Of a stretch of DNA of 23,859 nucleotides, positions 14,201 through 21,295 are shown in pieces. The notes under the pieces were generated by a model. The model saw nothing but the letters and a program-made list of their open reading frames with translations, was not told where the DNA came from and did not search any database. The first letter of the stretch is position 1; every line of letters starts with the position of its first letter. The translations under genes and the position numbers were made by a program. Source of the stretch: Eubacteriales bacterium. GTDB taxonomy: Bacteria; Bacillota_A; Clostridia; Lachnospirales; Lachnospiraceae. The stretch spans positions 1-23,859 of the forward strand of contig JAUNAE010000018.1 in the NCBI GenBank assembly GCA_030527765.1, read 5' to 3'.

Positions 14201-15849
14201 CCTGCGTCAGCCGCAATGTAAAGCATGTCGCTTACATTCGGATCTGTTCCGAGGAGATCCTCGACGCCAAAATAGAGTGCGGTTTCATCCGGAGCACCAA
14301 TCTGTCTTGCGTAACTGATATTCAGGTTCGTCAAAAGATTGATTACTTCCGAATCTGTCATTCCGTCTTCCTGCAAAGACAAAATATAATACTCACCGGA
14401 CTTTACCATTGCCAGAATCGTTCCGGTGTGCTTCTCTTCACCAAGATTCTCAGGATTATATCCGGTCTGCATAAGTAACGGTGACTGGCTCCACCAGATT
14501 TCCTGTACACCCATTGCCTGCAGATCCTCTCCGGAAGCTCCGGCATCAGGTGTAAACAACATTCCATCTATTGTCAGGCAGATTTCACTTCCATTCGTCG
14601 TTCCAGTCTGCTGCAGTTCCCCGTGTCGGATGATGACAGTCGGAGTGATTCCATCCTCGCTTCCGTTGACTCCGAGTTTCCAACTTGTTCGTTCTGAAGC
14701 TTGAGACATAGGCTCTGCAAATCCATAGCCAATGCCACCTGCGAAATCACCTTTTATCTGTGATTGCGGATTCGTGAGTATGATATGCGTAAGCAATGCA
14801 TTTTCAACTTGAGAAACAGTGATATACGTGTTGGAATCCGTTAATTTTCGAATTGCTGCACTTTGTTCCTCTTCATTTTTCTGCTCTGCTTCTGTTGCAC
14901 TGGTTCCTGCCTGCACTGTAAGTGTGGTGCGATACTCCTTGTCATGCCACGTGAAATGAATTTCCTCCGTGCCTTCTGTCAGCGGTTCCTGTAAGGCTTC
15001 ATCCCACTCAATCTCCTCACTGGATACGTTTACACTCTCTTCATCGCTATAGGTAATCACGACGCTACTCGGAGCAAATATATCTCCATCGTAGTACTGG
15101 CTCTTTCCTTCAAATCGAATACCAGTCGCCTTGATCGGGGTGAGTGTATAGCTGGTTTCACCATAGCCCGTGCTGATGGTGATTGTTGTCTCTTCATTGA
15201 TATAAGAAGGTGCGTCCAATACGACGAGTGCCGTATCTTCTATCAGGCTTCCGTCTGCAAATGAGACATCGCAATGTATTTTAGATTGATCGAATGCCGA
15301 ACCCTGATATACCGGATCCTGCTCATAAGAGGGTGTAAGACCATTCACAGCTGCTACATAAATCGGCACAGAGGTTACACCATATTCCGTTGTGACCTGA
15401 ATTGTCGTATCTTCTGTAAAAATATCCGGTGCATCCGTCTCAACGTAACTGGGGACCTTCTGCGTTCCGTCTGCGTATGAAAAGGTGCATGATAACTTGG
15501 TACTATCAAAATAGTCCCCCTCTTTGACGGAGACGTTGTAGGAGGATGACAGCGTCCCCGTCATCAAATCACCGTGAAGCTCGCCAGAAAGCCCATCAGC
15601 CGTTACATAGACATCGTAAGTCGTTTCCGTCTGTTCCTGGCGAAACGTATAATCACTGATTTCTGAAAGTGTCCTTAATAATGCTTTCTTTTTTACTGTA
15701 ACGTGAGTCTCGTCAATCAGCTCACCCTGCCGAACAACTTCGTCCGACAGCGTTACCGCCAACCCAATCGGGCGGAAGCAAGTGAACCAGGTTCCTGCGC
15801 CTAAGATTACAGCTGCAAGAATCACTCCAATCGCAATTTTACGTTTCAC
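14197..15849 (-). CDS. Membrane-anchored Ig-like / phosphodiester-glycosidase-like protein
   Basis: About 550 residues. An N-terminal membrane anchor (IAIGVILAAVILGAGTWF) is followed by an extracellular part with about three bacterial Ig-like repeats (~95-330; recurring F.YADG/SFADG...DAP.....TI....YG pattern). The C-terminal ~165 residues (SWKLGVNGSEDGITPTVIIRHGELQQTG...CLTIDGML...GVQEIWWSQSPLLMQTG) resemble the phosphodiester glycosidase (NAGPA) domain of secreted Firmicutes proteins. That family cleaves sugar-phosphodiester bonds, but its usual R-T-A-I-G segment is replaced by HTGTILAM, so activity is uncertain. The frame opens at a TTG (15879); AAAGGGG before the GTG at 15849 makes that the better start. 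It follows sortase B and may be a cell-wall component of the same system. Confidence 0.65.
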   Translation of the reverse strand: MKRKIAIGVILAAVILGAGTWFTCFRPIGLAVTLSDEVVRQGELIDETHVTVKKKALLRTLSEISDYTFRQEQTETTYDVYVTADGLSGELHGDLMTGTLSSSYNVSVKEGDYFDSTKLSCTFSYADGTQKVPSYVETDAPDIFTEDTTIQVTTEYGVTSVPIYVAAVNGLTPSYEQDPVYQGSAFDQSKIHCDVSFADGSLIEDTALVVLDAPSYINEETTITISTGYGETSYTLTPIKATGIRFEGKSQYYDGDIFAPSSVVITYSDEESVNVSSEEIEWDEALQEPLTEGTEEIHFTWHDKEYRTTLTVQAGTSATEAEQKNEEEQSAAIRKLTDSNTYITVSQVENALLTHIILTNPQSQIKGDFAGGIGYGFAEPMSQASERTSWKLGVNGSEDGITPTVIIRHGELQQTGTTNGSEICLTIDGMLFTPDAGASGEDLQAMGVQEIWWSQSPLLMQTGYNPENLGEEKHTGTILAMVKSGEYYILSLQEDGMTDSEVINLLTNLNISYARQIGAPDETALYFGVEDLLGTDPNVSDMLYIAADAG

Positions 15850-15875
15850 TTTCTCGCCCCTTTCTTTTTTCTTTA

Positions 15876-16820
15876 TCAAAATCCGAGATCATTCTCGCCG
15901 AAAACGTCTGTAGTCGTTTTTTCGTTTTCATTCTGGACTGCTTTTGCAGCTTCACTCTCCAGCAAATCTGTTTCTGTATTTCCTTTTGTGCCAACACTTA
16001 CGTAATCGGTATTTGTTCTTGTCGGCTGTACGGAGCTGACGCAGCGTCCAATAACGACATTGCGATGCTCATGGTCCGATTCGCATGTACTTAAAATCAC
16101 AGTCGAATCGTCTTCAAAAAGCGGGACAATATTCGTTACCTCTGATGCGTTCTGCATCGCCTGCTCCCATGCGAGGAATTTAGAACCCCTTTTTGCAAAC
16201 AGCTGATAAACTTCAGAATATGGGCTCGTCTGGAAAACAGAATAAATGTGATATCTGTAATTTCCGTTTGGTGTCAAAATCCAGAAGTAAGGATTCTTTT
16301 GATAAGTTTCCTGTTCCTTCAGATTTTTGAGTGATGCGAACATGCTTCCGTTCTTCATGTTGTGTCCGTACACGATAGAAATCGGATCCGCGAAATCCGG
16401 CATATTCAATCCTTCTAGGAAGATTGCACCTGCATACAGATAGTTTCCTTCATAGGACCTGTGCAGATAGTAGTCATCGTCTCCCTTTCTCCAACAGATC
16501 GGATACGATATACCTTCTTCTGCTTCTACATAAATCCACCCGACAACGTCCGGATTGATTGCCTTCAAGGATGCCCAGTCGATTTCTAACGGTACTTCGG
16601 CATCTTCAAATCTGGGCCATACGTCTGGATCCTCTGTTAATGCAGTTGTGGTTCCTTTCTTCTTCGTATAGTCCTTATTCAGGTGATTGTATTCCTGATC
16701 CGTTCTTCGATAATTATCCAGGATCGTAAACAACTGGTATCCCGAATATGCCAGAATGGAAAGTGCAACAATCAGAACAATCAATGTCAAAGGATTTGCT
16801 CGTTTCTTTTTTTCTTCCAT
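15876..16820 (-). CDS. srtB: Class B sortase
   Basis: A membrane-anchored transpeptidase that cleaves sorting signals of secreted proteins and attaches them to peptidoglycan or to other proteins. Residues ~10-30 (NPLTLIVLIVALSILAYSGYQLF) are the anchor. WASLKAINPDVVGWIYV and YPICWRKGDDDYYLHRSYEG...GAIFLE are the class B N-terminal pattern. The catalytic His is in YGHNMKNGSMFASL (H153), the Cys in ILSTCESDHEHRNVVIGR (C246), with an Arg in the same strand (R259). The frame continues upstream to 16886, overlapping the preceding gene by 100 bp; the ATG at 16820 with GGAAG upstream fits better. The tail after the catalytic domain is ~55 residues, polar and unusually long. The likely substrate is the QTGD-ended protein at 4002-6578. 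Confidence 0.9.
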   Translation of the reverse strand: MEEKKKRANPLTLIVLIVALSILAYSGYQLFTILDNYRRTDQEYNHLNKDYTKKKGTTTALTEDPDVWPRFEDAEVPLEIDWASLKAINPDVVGWIYVEAEEGISYPICWRKGDDDYYLHRSYEGNYLYAGAIFLEGLNMPDFADPISIVYGHNMKNGSMFASLKNLKEQETYQKNPYFWILTPNGNYRYHIYSVFQTSPYSEVYQLFAKRGSKFLAWEQAMQNASEVTNIVPLFEDDSTVILSTCESDHEHRNVVIGRCVSSVQPTRTNTDYVSVGTKGNTETDLLESEAAKAVQNENEKTTTDVFGENDLGF

Positions 16821-17218
16821 TTTTTTGCTTCCAAATGATTTCTTCTGCCTGCAAATCGTCTGTAGTTTCTCCCTTTCGCATAACAACCGATAGGTTTCTG
16901 ACTCCAGTACAGTTGCTCTTCCATCAGTAGAGGTGCAATTTTCTCAAGCAGATAGTGGTCGTCTCTTATTATCGTCGGGTTAAACAGGTAACCCGCATAG
17001 AAAGATCCGGATAACTCATTAATCTTCTCAAGAGCCCTCTTTCCTCTTTCCATGTAGTATTCCCTCTTGTAGACATCGGATGTACTTAACGAATTTGTGA
17101 TTCGATATGCATCGATTACAGCTATGACATTTACCAACAGCTCATCCGCAACAAGCTTCTGATTTTCGTCACCGCATTGATAGTAATCAATCATCCTCTG
17201 AATCCGATCATAAAGCAC
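16787..17218 (-). CDS. Unknown helical protein, first gene of the sortase operon
   Basis: 143 residues from a GTG at 17218 with GGAGGTG at good spacing. It is mostly helical (MLYDRIQRMIDYYQC..., ADELLVNVIAVIDAYRI, YYMERGKRALEKINELSGSFY), with a very basic C-terminal tail (GRNYRRFAGRRNHLEAKKWKKKRN). There is no membrane segment or signal peptide. The basic tail could touch nucleic acid or membrane phospholipid. It overlaps the sortase gene by 34 bp and follows the promoter motif at 17275 after a 56-nt leader. Family not recognised. Confidence 0.65.
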   Translation of the reverse strand: MLYDRIQRMIDYYQCGDENQKLVADELLVNVIAVIDAYRITNSLSTSDVYKREYYMERGKRALEKINELSGSFYAGYLFNPTIIRDDHYLLEKIAPLLMEEQLYWSQKPIGCYAKGRNYRRFAGRRNHLEAKKWKKKRNEQIL

Positions 17219-17274
17219 ATGATCACCTCCCTACCTTTACTCATAAGTCGCCGCCTTATAGCAGCTTTTTAAAT

Positions 17275-17299
17275 TACCTCTTATAAGTAAGATGGGAGA
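17275..17299 (-). promoter_or_regulatory. Conserved element promoter, copy 3 (sortase/ParM-2 operon)
   Basis: The minus-strand sequence CTCCCATCTTACTTATAAGA matches the consensus CCATMTTAYWTATARAG and shares GATGGGAGAAAT (plus strand) with copy 1. It precedes a run of ten tightly packed genes (17218 to 9603) that ends at the terminator at 9500-9523, so one ~7.8-kb transcript is likely. Confidence 0.65.
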
Positions 17300-17367
17300 A
17301 ATCTACATGGATATCCCGGGTTTTGAAAATTATTTTTTAGAACATCACTTTCTATGTTGCTCTTCGG

Positions 17368-18081
17368 CTATTCTTCCAATTTTGAATATTGATAAATGAC
17401 TTCTCCGTCCGGCTCACTCTGTCTGCAGGCATATTGCAGAACATAGTCAGTTCCATCATTCAACATGGCAAAAACAGCCTTGCCGTGATAAACCATTCCC
17501 GGTTTAATCTGCCCCTGCGATGCATCTTCCATCGTGATCGGTTCTACTTTGGTAAGGCCGACATAGATTCCTCGTTCCGTTACAAAACCTCCTCCATTCG
17601 GATTTGAAATCGAAAAGGCAAGTGTAGGATCTACCACATAACCTTCAGATCCTACCGGATAATCTTCCGGATAGTACACATCGTACAGAATCTCTTTATA
17701 GGTTAGATTCGGATCAAGCAGCTCACCGATATAACTTGTTTTTGATGCAGCATTAAATGCATCGATATCACGAACGGTGTCTTCTGGATCAGCTAATTCC
17801 GTCACTCGGAAATACACTTCGTGATCGTTCGAATCTGCATATGCCAACCGGTATGCCTTCAACCAGATTCCAATCGGTGCAGGCTTCTTTGGATTGTTGT
17901 AAAACGGATACCGCTGTGTCAGATCCGGTTCGGAGTTGTCGACGATCTCTTCTTCCAGTATTTCAATTTCAGACGTTGCATCCTGTTCTACGGCTGCGAC
18001 TGCATTTAGCGAGCTTAAGACCATGGATCCACACAGCAGAGCGACCACCCCATATTTCCGATATCTTTTAGTCCAGGCCAT
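17368..18081 (-). CDS. Secreted protein of unknown function
   Basis: 237 residues. The N-terminal KRYRKYGVVALLCGSMVLSSLNAVAA is a signal peptide with a probable cut after NAVAA. No lipobox, sorting signal or second membrane helix is seen, so the mature ~205-residue protein is released or loosely bound. An acidic linker (~32-55) is followed by a beta-rich domain (IGIWLKAYRLAYADSNDHEVYFRVTELA, GYVVDPTLAFSISNPNGGGFVTERGIYVGL, GMVYHGKAVFAMLNDGTDYVLQY). It overlaps the SSB-2 gene by 14 bp, an odd pairing of an exported protein with an ssDNA-binding one. GAGGGTG lies at good spacing before the ATG. Confidence 0.7.
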   Translation of the reverse strand: MAWTKRYRKYGVVALLCGSMVLSSLNAVAAVEQDATSEIEILEEEIVDNSEPDLTQRYPFYNNPKKPAPIGIWLKAYRLAYADSNDHEVYFRVTELADPEDTVRDIDAFNAASKTSYIGELLDPNLTYKEILYDVYYPEDYPVGSEGYVVDPTLAFSISNPNGGGFVTERGIYVGLTKVEPITMEDASQGQIKPGMVYHGKAVFAMLNDGTDYVLQYACRQSEPDGEVIYQYSKLEE

Positions 18082-18877
18082 CCTCTACACCCTCTTCTTC
18101 CTGCTCTATTGTTTCCTGTAAGTACTCGATGTCATATGGAACAATATCCATGACATAATCGTTCCATTCGAGTGCCTCACCACAATGCTCACAGAAGTTA
18201 TTTCTTCCCTTAGCTTCATGAGCAGAAAGGAAACCATCGATTAGAATGACAGATCCTTTTTTAAGGCGCTTCTTATCATTCGCCGCCTGCTCTCCATATG
18301 TCTTAATCATTGGAAAATCAGTATTGATTTCCGGCGGATCTGTACGAATTCTGAGTTTTCGTCCGATTGCCACCTGATAACGCGTTACAAACAGACCCTG
18401 CTTTGTACGAACACTCTTCGGTTCCGTACAAACTGTACCAACCATATATGCGAGGTTTGAAAACTCCGACTGCTCCTCCTGGAGAGCCTTCATTGCTTCT
18501 TCGAATGATTCATTATGATTCTGCATCTTTGCATAGACCGGATAGACAAACATAATGCCTCCTGGTACTGAGGAGATCTGATTGCACTTCGGACAATGTG
18601 TTCCCTTTGGTGCCGGTCTTCCTACAAATAGGCCTTTAATCTCAACCGTGTCATTTTCCTGCCAGGTGTTCATCTCGTCCACGATTTTTGGAACGTCTGT
18701 CATAACCAATAGCCGCTCTCTACGCCGTGTTCCGTCATAGACATCTTCTACCTTCCTTTTGCCTCTCACGACTGTAACCAAGCATTGTGCAGATCGTCTT
18801 TCTGCCTCTGTATCAATCGTGATCATGGGACGTTTTTTAATTACGCCATACAGAAAAACTTGATTGTGCTTTGCCAT
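18068..18877 (-). CDS. SSB-like protein with two OB-type regions and CxxC pairs (SSB-2)
   Basis: 269 residues. OB-type region 1 spans ~6-90 (NQVFLYGVIKKRPMITI...DTVEIKGLFVGR), followed by HCPKC (94-98). OB-type region 2 spans ~140-225 (NLAYMVGTVCTEPKSVRTKQGLFVTRYQVAIGRK...GSVILIDGFLSAHEA), followed by CEHCGEAL (229-236). Each CxxC pair could supply half of one zinc site or form its own with nearby His. The order OB-Cys-OB-Cys suggests an internal duplication. The tail is acidic (EQEEEGVEDGLD) but lacks the hydrophobic tip of SSB-1. It probably binds single-stranded DNA of the element. AGAGGGG precedes the ATG, and promoter copy 4 is ~75 bp upstream. Confidence 0.7.
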   Translation of the reverse strand: MAKHNQVFLYGVIKKRPMITIDTEAERRSAQCLVTVVRGKRKVEDVYDGTRRRERLLVMTDVPKIVDEMNTWQENDTVEIKGLFVGRPAPKGTHCPKCNQISSVPGGIMFVYPVYAKMQNHNESFEEAMKALQEEQSEFSNLAYMVGTVCTEPKSVRTKQGLFVTRYQVAIGRKLRIRTDPPEINTDFPMIKTYGEQAANDKKRLKKGSVILIDGFLSAHEAKGRNNFCEHCGEALEWNDYVMDIVPYDIEYLQETIEQEEEGVEDGLD

Positions 18878-18950
18878 ACTTCACTGGCCCCTCTAGCCTT
18901 TTTCTAATTTCTTTTCTCCAGATAACAATATGTGTGTGTCTTTTTTACCA

Positions 18951-18975
18951 AACCCACTATTTATAATATGGATGA
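18951..18975 (-). promoter_or_regulatory. Conserved element promoter, copy 4 (SSB-2)
   Basis: The minus-strand sequence ATCCATATTATAAATAGTGG matches the consensus CCATMTTAYWTATARAG; with copy 2 it shares TAATATGG followed by A-rich sequence (plus strand). It drives SSB-2 and the secreted protein. Confidence 0.65.
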
Positions 18976-19035
18976 AAATTTTTTTTGTTTCGGCAAAAAA
19001 GGCCGCAAATAACACTTTTTATGGTATAAAAAGGC

Positions 19036-19065
19036 AAAAAAAGACCCTTGCCTAGCTGCAAGGGT
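19036..19065 (-). terminator. Rho-independent terminator
   Basis: On the minus strand ACCCTTGC and GCAAGGGT form an 8-bp stem with a 6-nt loop, followed by C and seven T. It is a second, strong stop after the sigma gene and its downstream ~100-nt gap. Confidence 0.85.
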
Positions 19066-19073
19066 TTAGAATT

Positions 19074-19089
19074 CCTACCATTTGGTAGG
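19074..19089. promoter_or_regulatory. Short perfect palindrome between two terminators
   Basis: CCTACCA-TT-TGGTAGG is a 7-bp dyad 8 bp from the terminator at 19036-19065. The stretch 19066-19180 has no supported ORF. Flanked by terminators on both sides, it might be the 3' structure of a short RNA or a protein-binding site. Confidence 0.4.
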
Positions 19090-19175
19090 TTTGAAGAGGG
19101 ATTTTCTTATTTTTTCAACATTGTGGGCTGTCTCACCTATCGCAATGCTCCTCATTCTTGTTTGTGAAGGGCATA

Positions 19176-19217
19176 AAGAAAACTGGACCCCTTGGAGTCT
19201 ATCCAAAGGATCCAGTT
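19176..19217 (-). terminator. Terminator of the sigma-like gene
   Basis: The minus strand forms a 15-bp stem (AACTGGATCCTTTGG with CCAAGGGGTCCAGTT, two G-U pairs) with a 7-nt loop, followed by TTCTTTATG. It begins 4 bp after the sigma-like stop codon. Confidence 0.85.
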
Positions 19218-19220
19218 CTA

Positions 19221-20414
19221 TCACTCTTCGCCATTCAGCTCTTCCTGCATCATCTGCTCAAGGTCGTCGGCGTATTTTTTTCGGACGTATGAAAAGAACT
19301 CCTCCGTTCCGATGCTCTTAATTGTCTCGCTTGCTTCCTGCAGTCCTTTCCATGCGTAATCCGAGCTGAAATTACGATGCACGCGATTATTTCTGAACTC
19401 AGATTTTTCATAGATCGCACGACGCTTCATTGCCTGTCGAAAATGACAACATGCTGTTTTATAACTTTTGTCAAACTGATCCTTCGTTATTCCCGGAATC
19501 TGCTGTTTCACCATATTGATGAGCTCCGTATTTGACGGACCATCGTCATACACGTCAGACTTCATCGCTTTGTAGTACTGTCTCATGATTACAGCTGAGA
19601 TTCCAGGTAACGAATCAATAGCTCGCTCGATCTGTATGGCCATGTCTTGATTCATCACACTCTGCAATGGATCTGGAGCGGTCGCTCCGGCCTTCTCATT
19701 TTCGATTTCTTCCTTCCGCGCTACCAGTTCAATCGTTTTTTTGATTGTATCAGTAGAAGGTATGAATGCCTTACTCGTAGCGGTTCGAAGCAACTCGCTC
19801 TGTATTTGCTTGGTTGTCGGTGCTTTCACACCACGCGCCGTTAAGGTCGCAACAGCTTTTCGGATCGCATTTTCTTGCTTATTGCCATACTTTGATGAAG
19901 GCAAGCCGCTATCGGCGAGTACGTGCTGTACGACTTCGTGGAAGGGTCCCTTCAAGAGAGTTGATAACTTTCCACGTGATGGATTCCATTTCGGCAGCAT
20001 ACTATCCAGCATGATGTAGATTTCACTGATAAAATCTTCATACTCGATGTTTCCGCCCGGTTTACTGATCTTGCCGATGTTATATGCCTTTCGAAAGCTT
20101 GCTTCGATCGATTCTTCATCATCAGCTTTTGCATCTTTTTCAGCATCATCATCTTTATGACTTACAGCTCGTTTTGAAAGTCGAATACCATATTCCCGGA
20201 TCCAGAAAGTAAAAAGCATTTCGTTCGTTACCAGAACAAATGTAATTGCCTTTTCCTTGAGCTCCTCGTCGTCACAATTGCACGCGTATACAATTGCCTC
20301 TTCAACTTCCTTCGGATAGTTCTTTCCGGAGAACTGCCGTCCTCGCTCTAAAGCGCGTAAAACCTCTTCACGCCGTTCCTGCGTGATTTTTGATTCTTTC
20401 TTTTCTTTGCTCAT
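19221..20414 (-). CDS. Divergent sigma-70-family-like factor
   Basis: 397 residues. Region 2 pattern: a region 2.1-like helix (KAITFVLVTNEMLFTFWIREYG, 55-76), then after an acidic insert (~84-118) YEDFISEIYIMLDSMLPKWNPSRGKLSTLLKGPFHEVVQHV (125-165), matching the sigma-70 core D-L-x-Q-E-...-F-D-P-x-x-G-x-F-x-T-Y. A region 3-like helical part spans ~178-235 (ENAIRKAVATLTARGVKAPTTKQIQSEL). Region 4 pattern: AIDSLPGISAVIMRQYY...SNTELINMVKQQIPGITKDQFDKSYKTACCHFRQAM (265-329). Such proteins direct RNA polymerase to special promoters, here perhaps the four conserved motifs. The ribosome binding site is a G-rich TAGGGGGCACC right before the ATG, complementary to the small RNA at 9387. It is a single-gene unit ended by a strong terminator. 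Confidence 0.65.
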   Translation of the reverse strand: MSKEKKESKITQERREEVLRALERGRQFSGKNYPKEVEEAIVYACNCDDEELKEKAITFVLVTNEMLFTFWIREYGIRLSKRAVSHKDDDAEKDAKADDEESIEASFRKAYNIGKISKPGGNIEYEDFISEIYIMLDSMLPKWNPSRGKLSTLLKGPFHEVVQHVLADSGLPSSKYGNKQENAIRKAVATLTARGVKAPTTKQIQSELLRTATSKAFIPSTDTIKKTIELVARKEEIENEKAGATAPDPLQSVMNQDMAIQIERAIDSLPGISAVIMRQYYKAMKSDVYDDGPSNTELINMVKQQIPGITKDQFDKSYKTACCHFRQAMKRRAIYEKSEFRNNRVHRNFSSDYAWKGLQEASETIKSIGTEEFFSYVRKKYADDLEQMMQEELNGEE

Positions 20415-20532
20415 GGTGCCCCCTACCCCAATTGCAGTTCACTTGTCGCACATGATTAATATAATTTTCGATCGCTTTTTAATCACTTCCAATCCATCAT
20501 AAGATTTTTGTAATATTTACACTGTTTTCACG

Positions 20533-20560
20533 TTCATAATTTGGTGATTTTCTTTATAAT
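20533..20560 (+). promoter_or_regulatory. Possible rightward promoter into the repeat array
   Basis: TTCATA (20533-20538), 16 bp and TATAAT (20555-20560) on the plus strand. The -35 is poor and the region is very AT-rich, so a chance match is possible. If real, it would transcribe a pyrimidine-rich RNA across the array, as found at some plasmid origins. Confidence 0.3.
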
Positions 20561-20600
20561 ATCACACCATGTATTGATTCTCAATGAAAACAGCACATTC

Positions 20601-21085
20601 TCACAACATATTGCGTAATTTTTTCTCCTTATTTCTGTATATTTTTACTCATTATATTGAGGAGATTTACTCTATTTTTTCTCTTCAACCATCCTTTATG
20701 GCGCATTATATTGCGTTGTTTTTTCTCTTTTTCTCATTTTAATTACCTCATTGTATTACGACTCTTATTTTTCGCATCTCCTTTATATTCGTCTCATTAT
20801 ATTGAGTACTTATGTCATTATCTACTTCTGTTATTGGCGCATTATATTGCGTATATACTCTCTCGTCCCCACTCATTTCCGTCCCAATATATTGCGTCTT
20901 TTTTATTTTCTTTTTACTCATTTAATTGCGACTTTTTATATCTGTTTTCTTCCCCAAGCAATCCCACATCATCTCATTATATTGCGACTTTTATATTTAT
21001 ATTTTCACTCCAAATAGCTACAACAGTCTCATTATATTGCGGTATTTTATGTTCTATTCTTCTATGTTTTACGCATTATATTGGG
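20601..21085. repeat. Array of 11 helically phased AT-rich dyad sites (iteron/centromere-like)
   Basis: Eleven copies of a 14-bp site, consensus CNCATTATATTGNG, with TTG (or TTA) at 20611, 20657, 20711, 20756, 20802, 20847, 20892, 20926, 20982, 21037 and 21081. Steps are 46, 54, 45, 46, 45, 45, 34, 56, 55 and 44 bp, i.e. about 34, 45 or 55, each differing by one DNA turn. The ends are complementary (CGCA...TGCG or CTCA...TGAG), so the sites are dyads. Between sites the plus strand is pyrimidine-rich and otherwise unrelated. The 880-bp gap 20415-21295 contains no supported gene. Such arrays are partition centromeres bound by ParR-like adaptors, or replication-origin iterons. It lies beside the sigma gene and on the same element as two ParM homologues. 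Confidence 0.8.
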
Positions 21086-21295
21086 ATTCTTAACCCCCAC
21101 GACACCGCCCCAACATACCTTTGCAGCTTTTTTATTTCTTTGAGGTCTATTTTTTTGCCTATTATTTATTCCAACAACACTATTTTGGCACTACCAGGTG
21201 CGTATTTTGTATATTTTCTTTTTATTTACTGCTCGTATGATCTTAAAACCAGAAAAATCCCGTAAACTCAAGGAAAACAAGGGTTTGAGACGGAA

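Noticed and set aside
19082..19321. 79-codon plus-strand ORF
   Set aside because: It crosses two terminators and the 3' end of the sigma-like gene, with no ribosome binding site.
20415..20600. Copy of the element promoter motif upstream of the sigma-like gene
   Set aside because: ATTATATTAAT near 20455 shares a few bases, but the CCAT half and the G-rich end are missing, so it was not counted.
20657..21265. 202-codon plus-strand ORF with recurring HYI motifs
   Set aside because: It is a by-product of the 45-bp (15-codon) spaced repeats in pyrimidine-rich DNA; composition is nearly all Phe/Leu/Ser/Tyr/Ile and there is no ribosome binding site.
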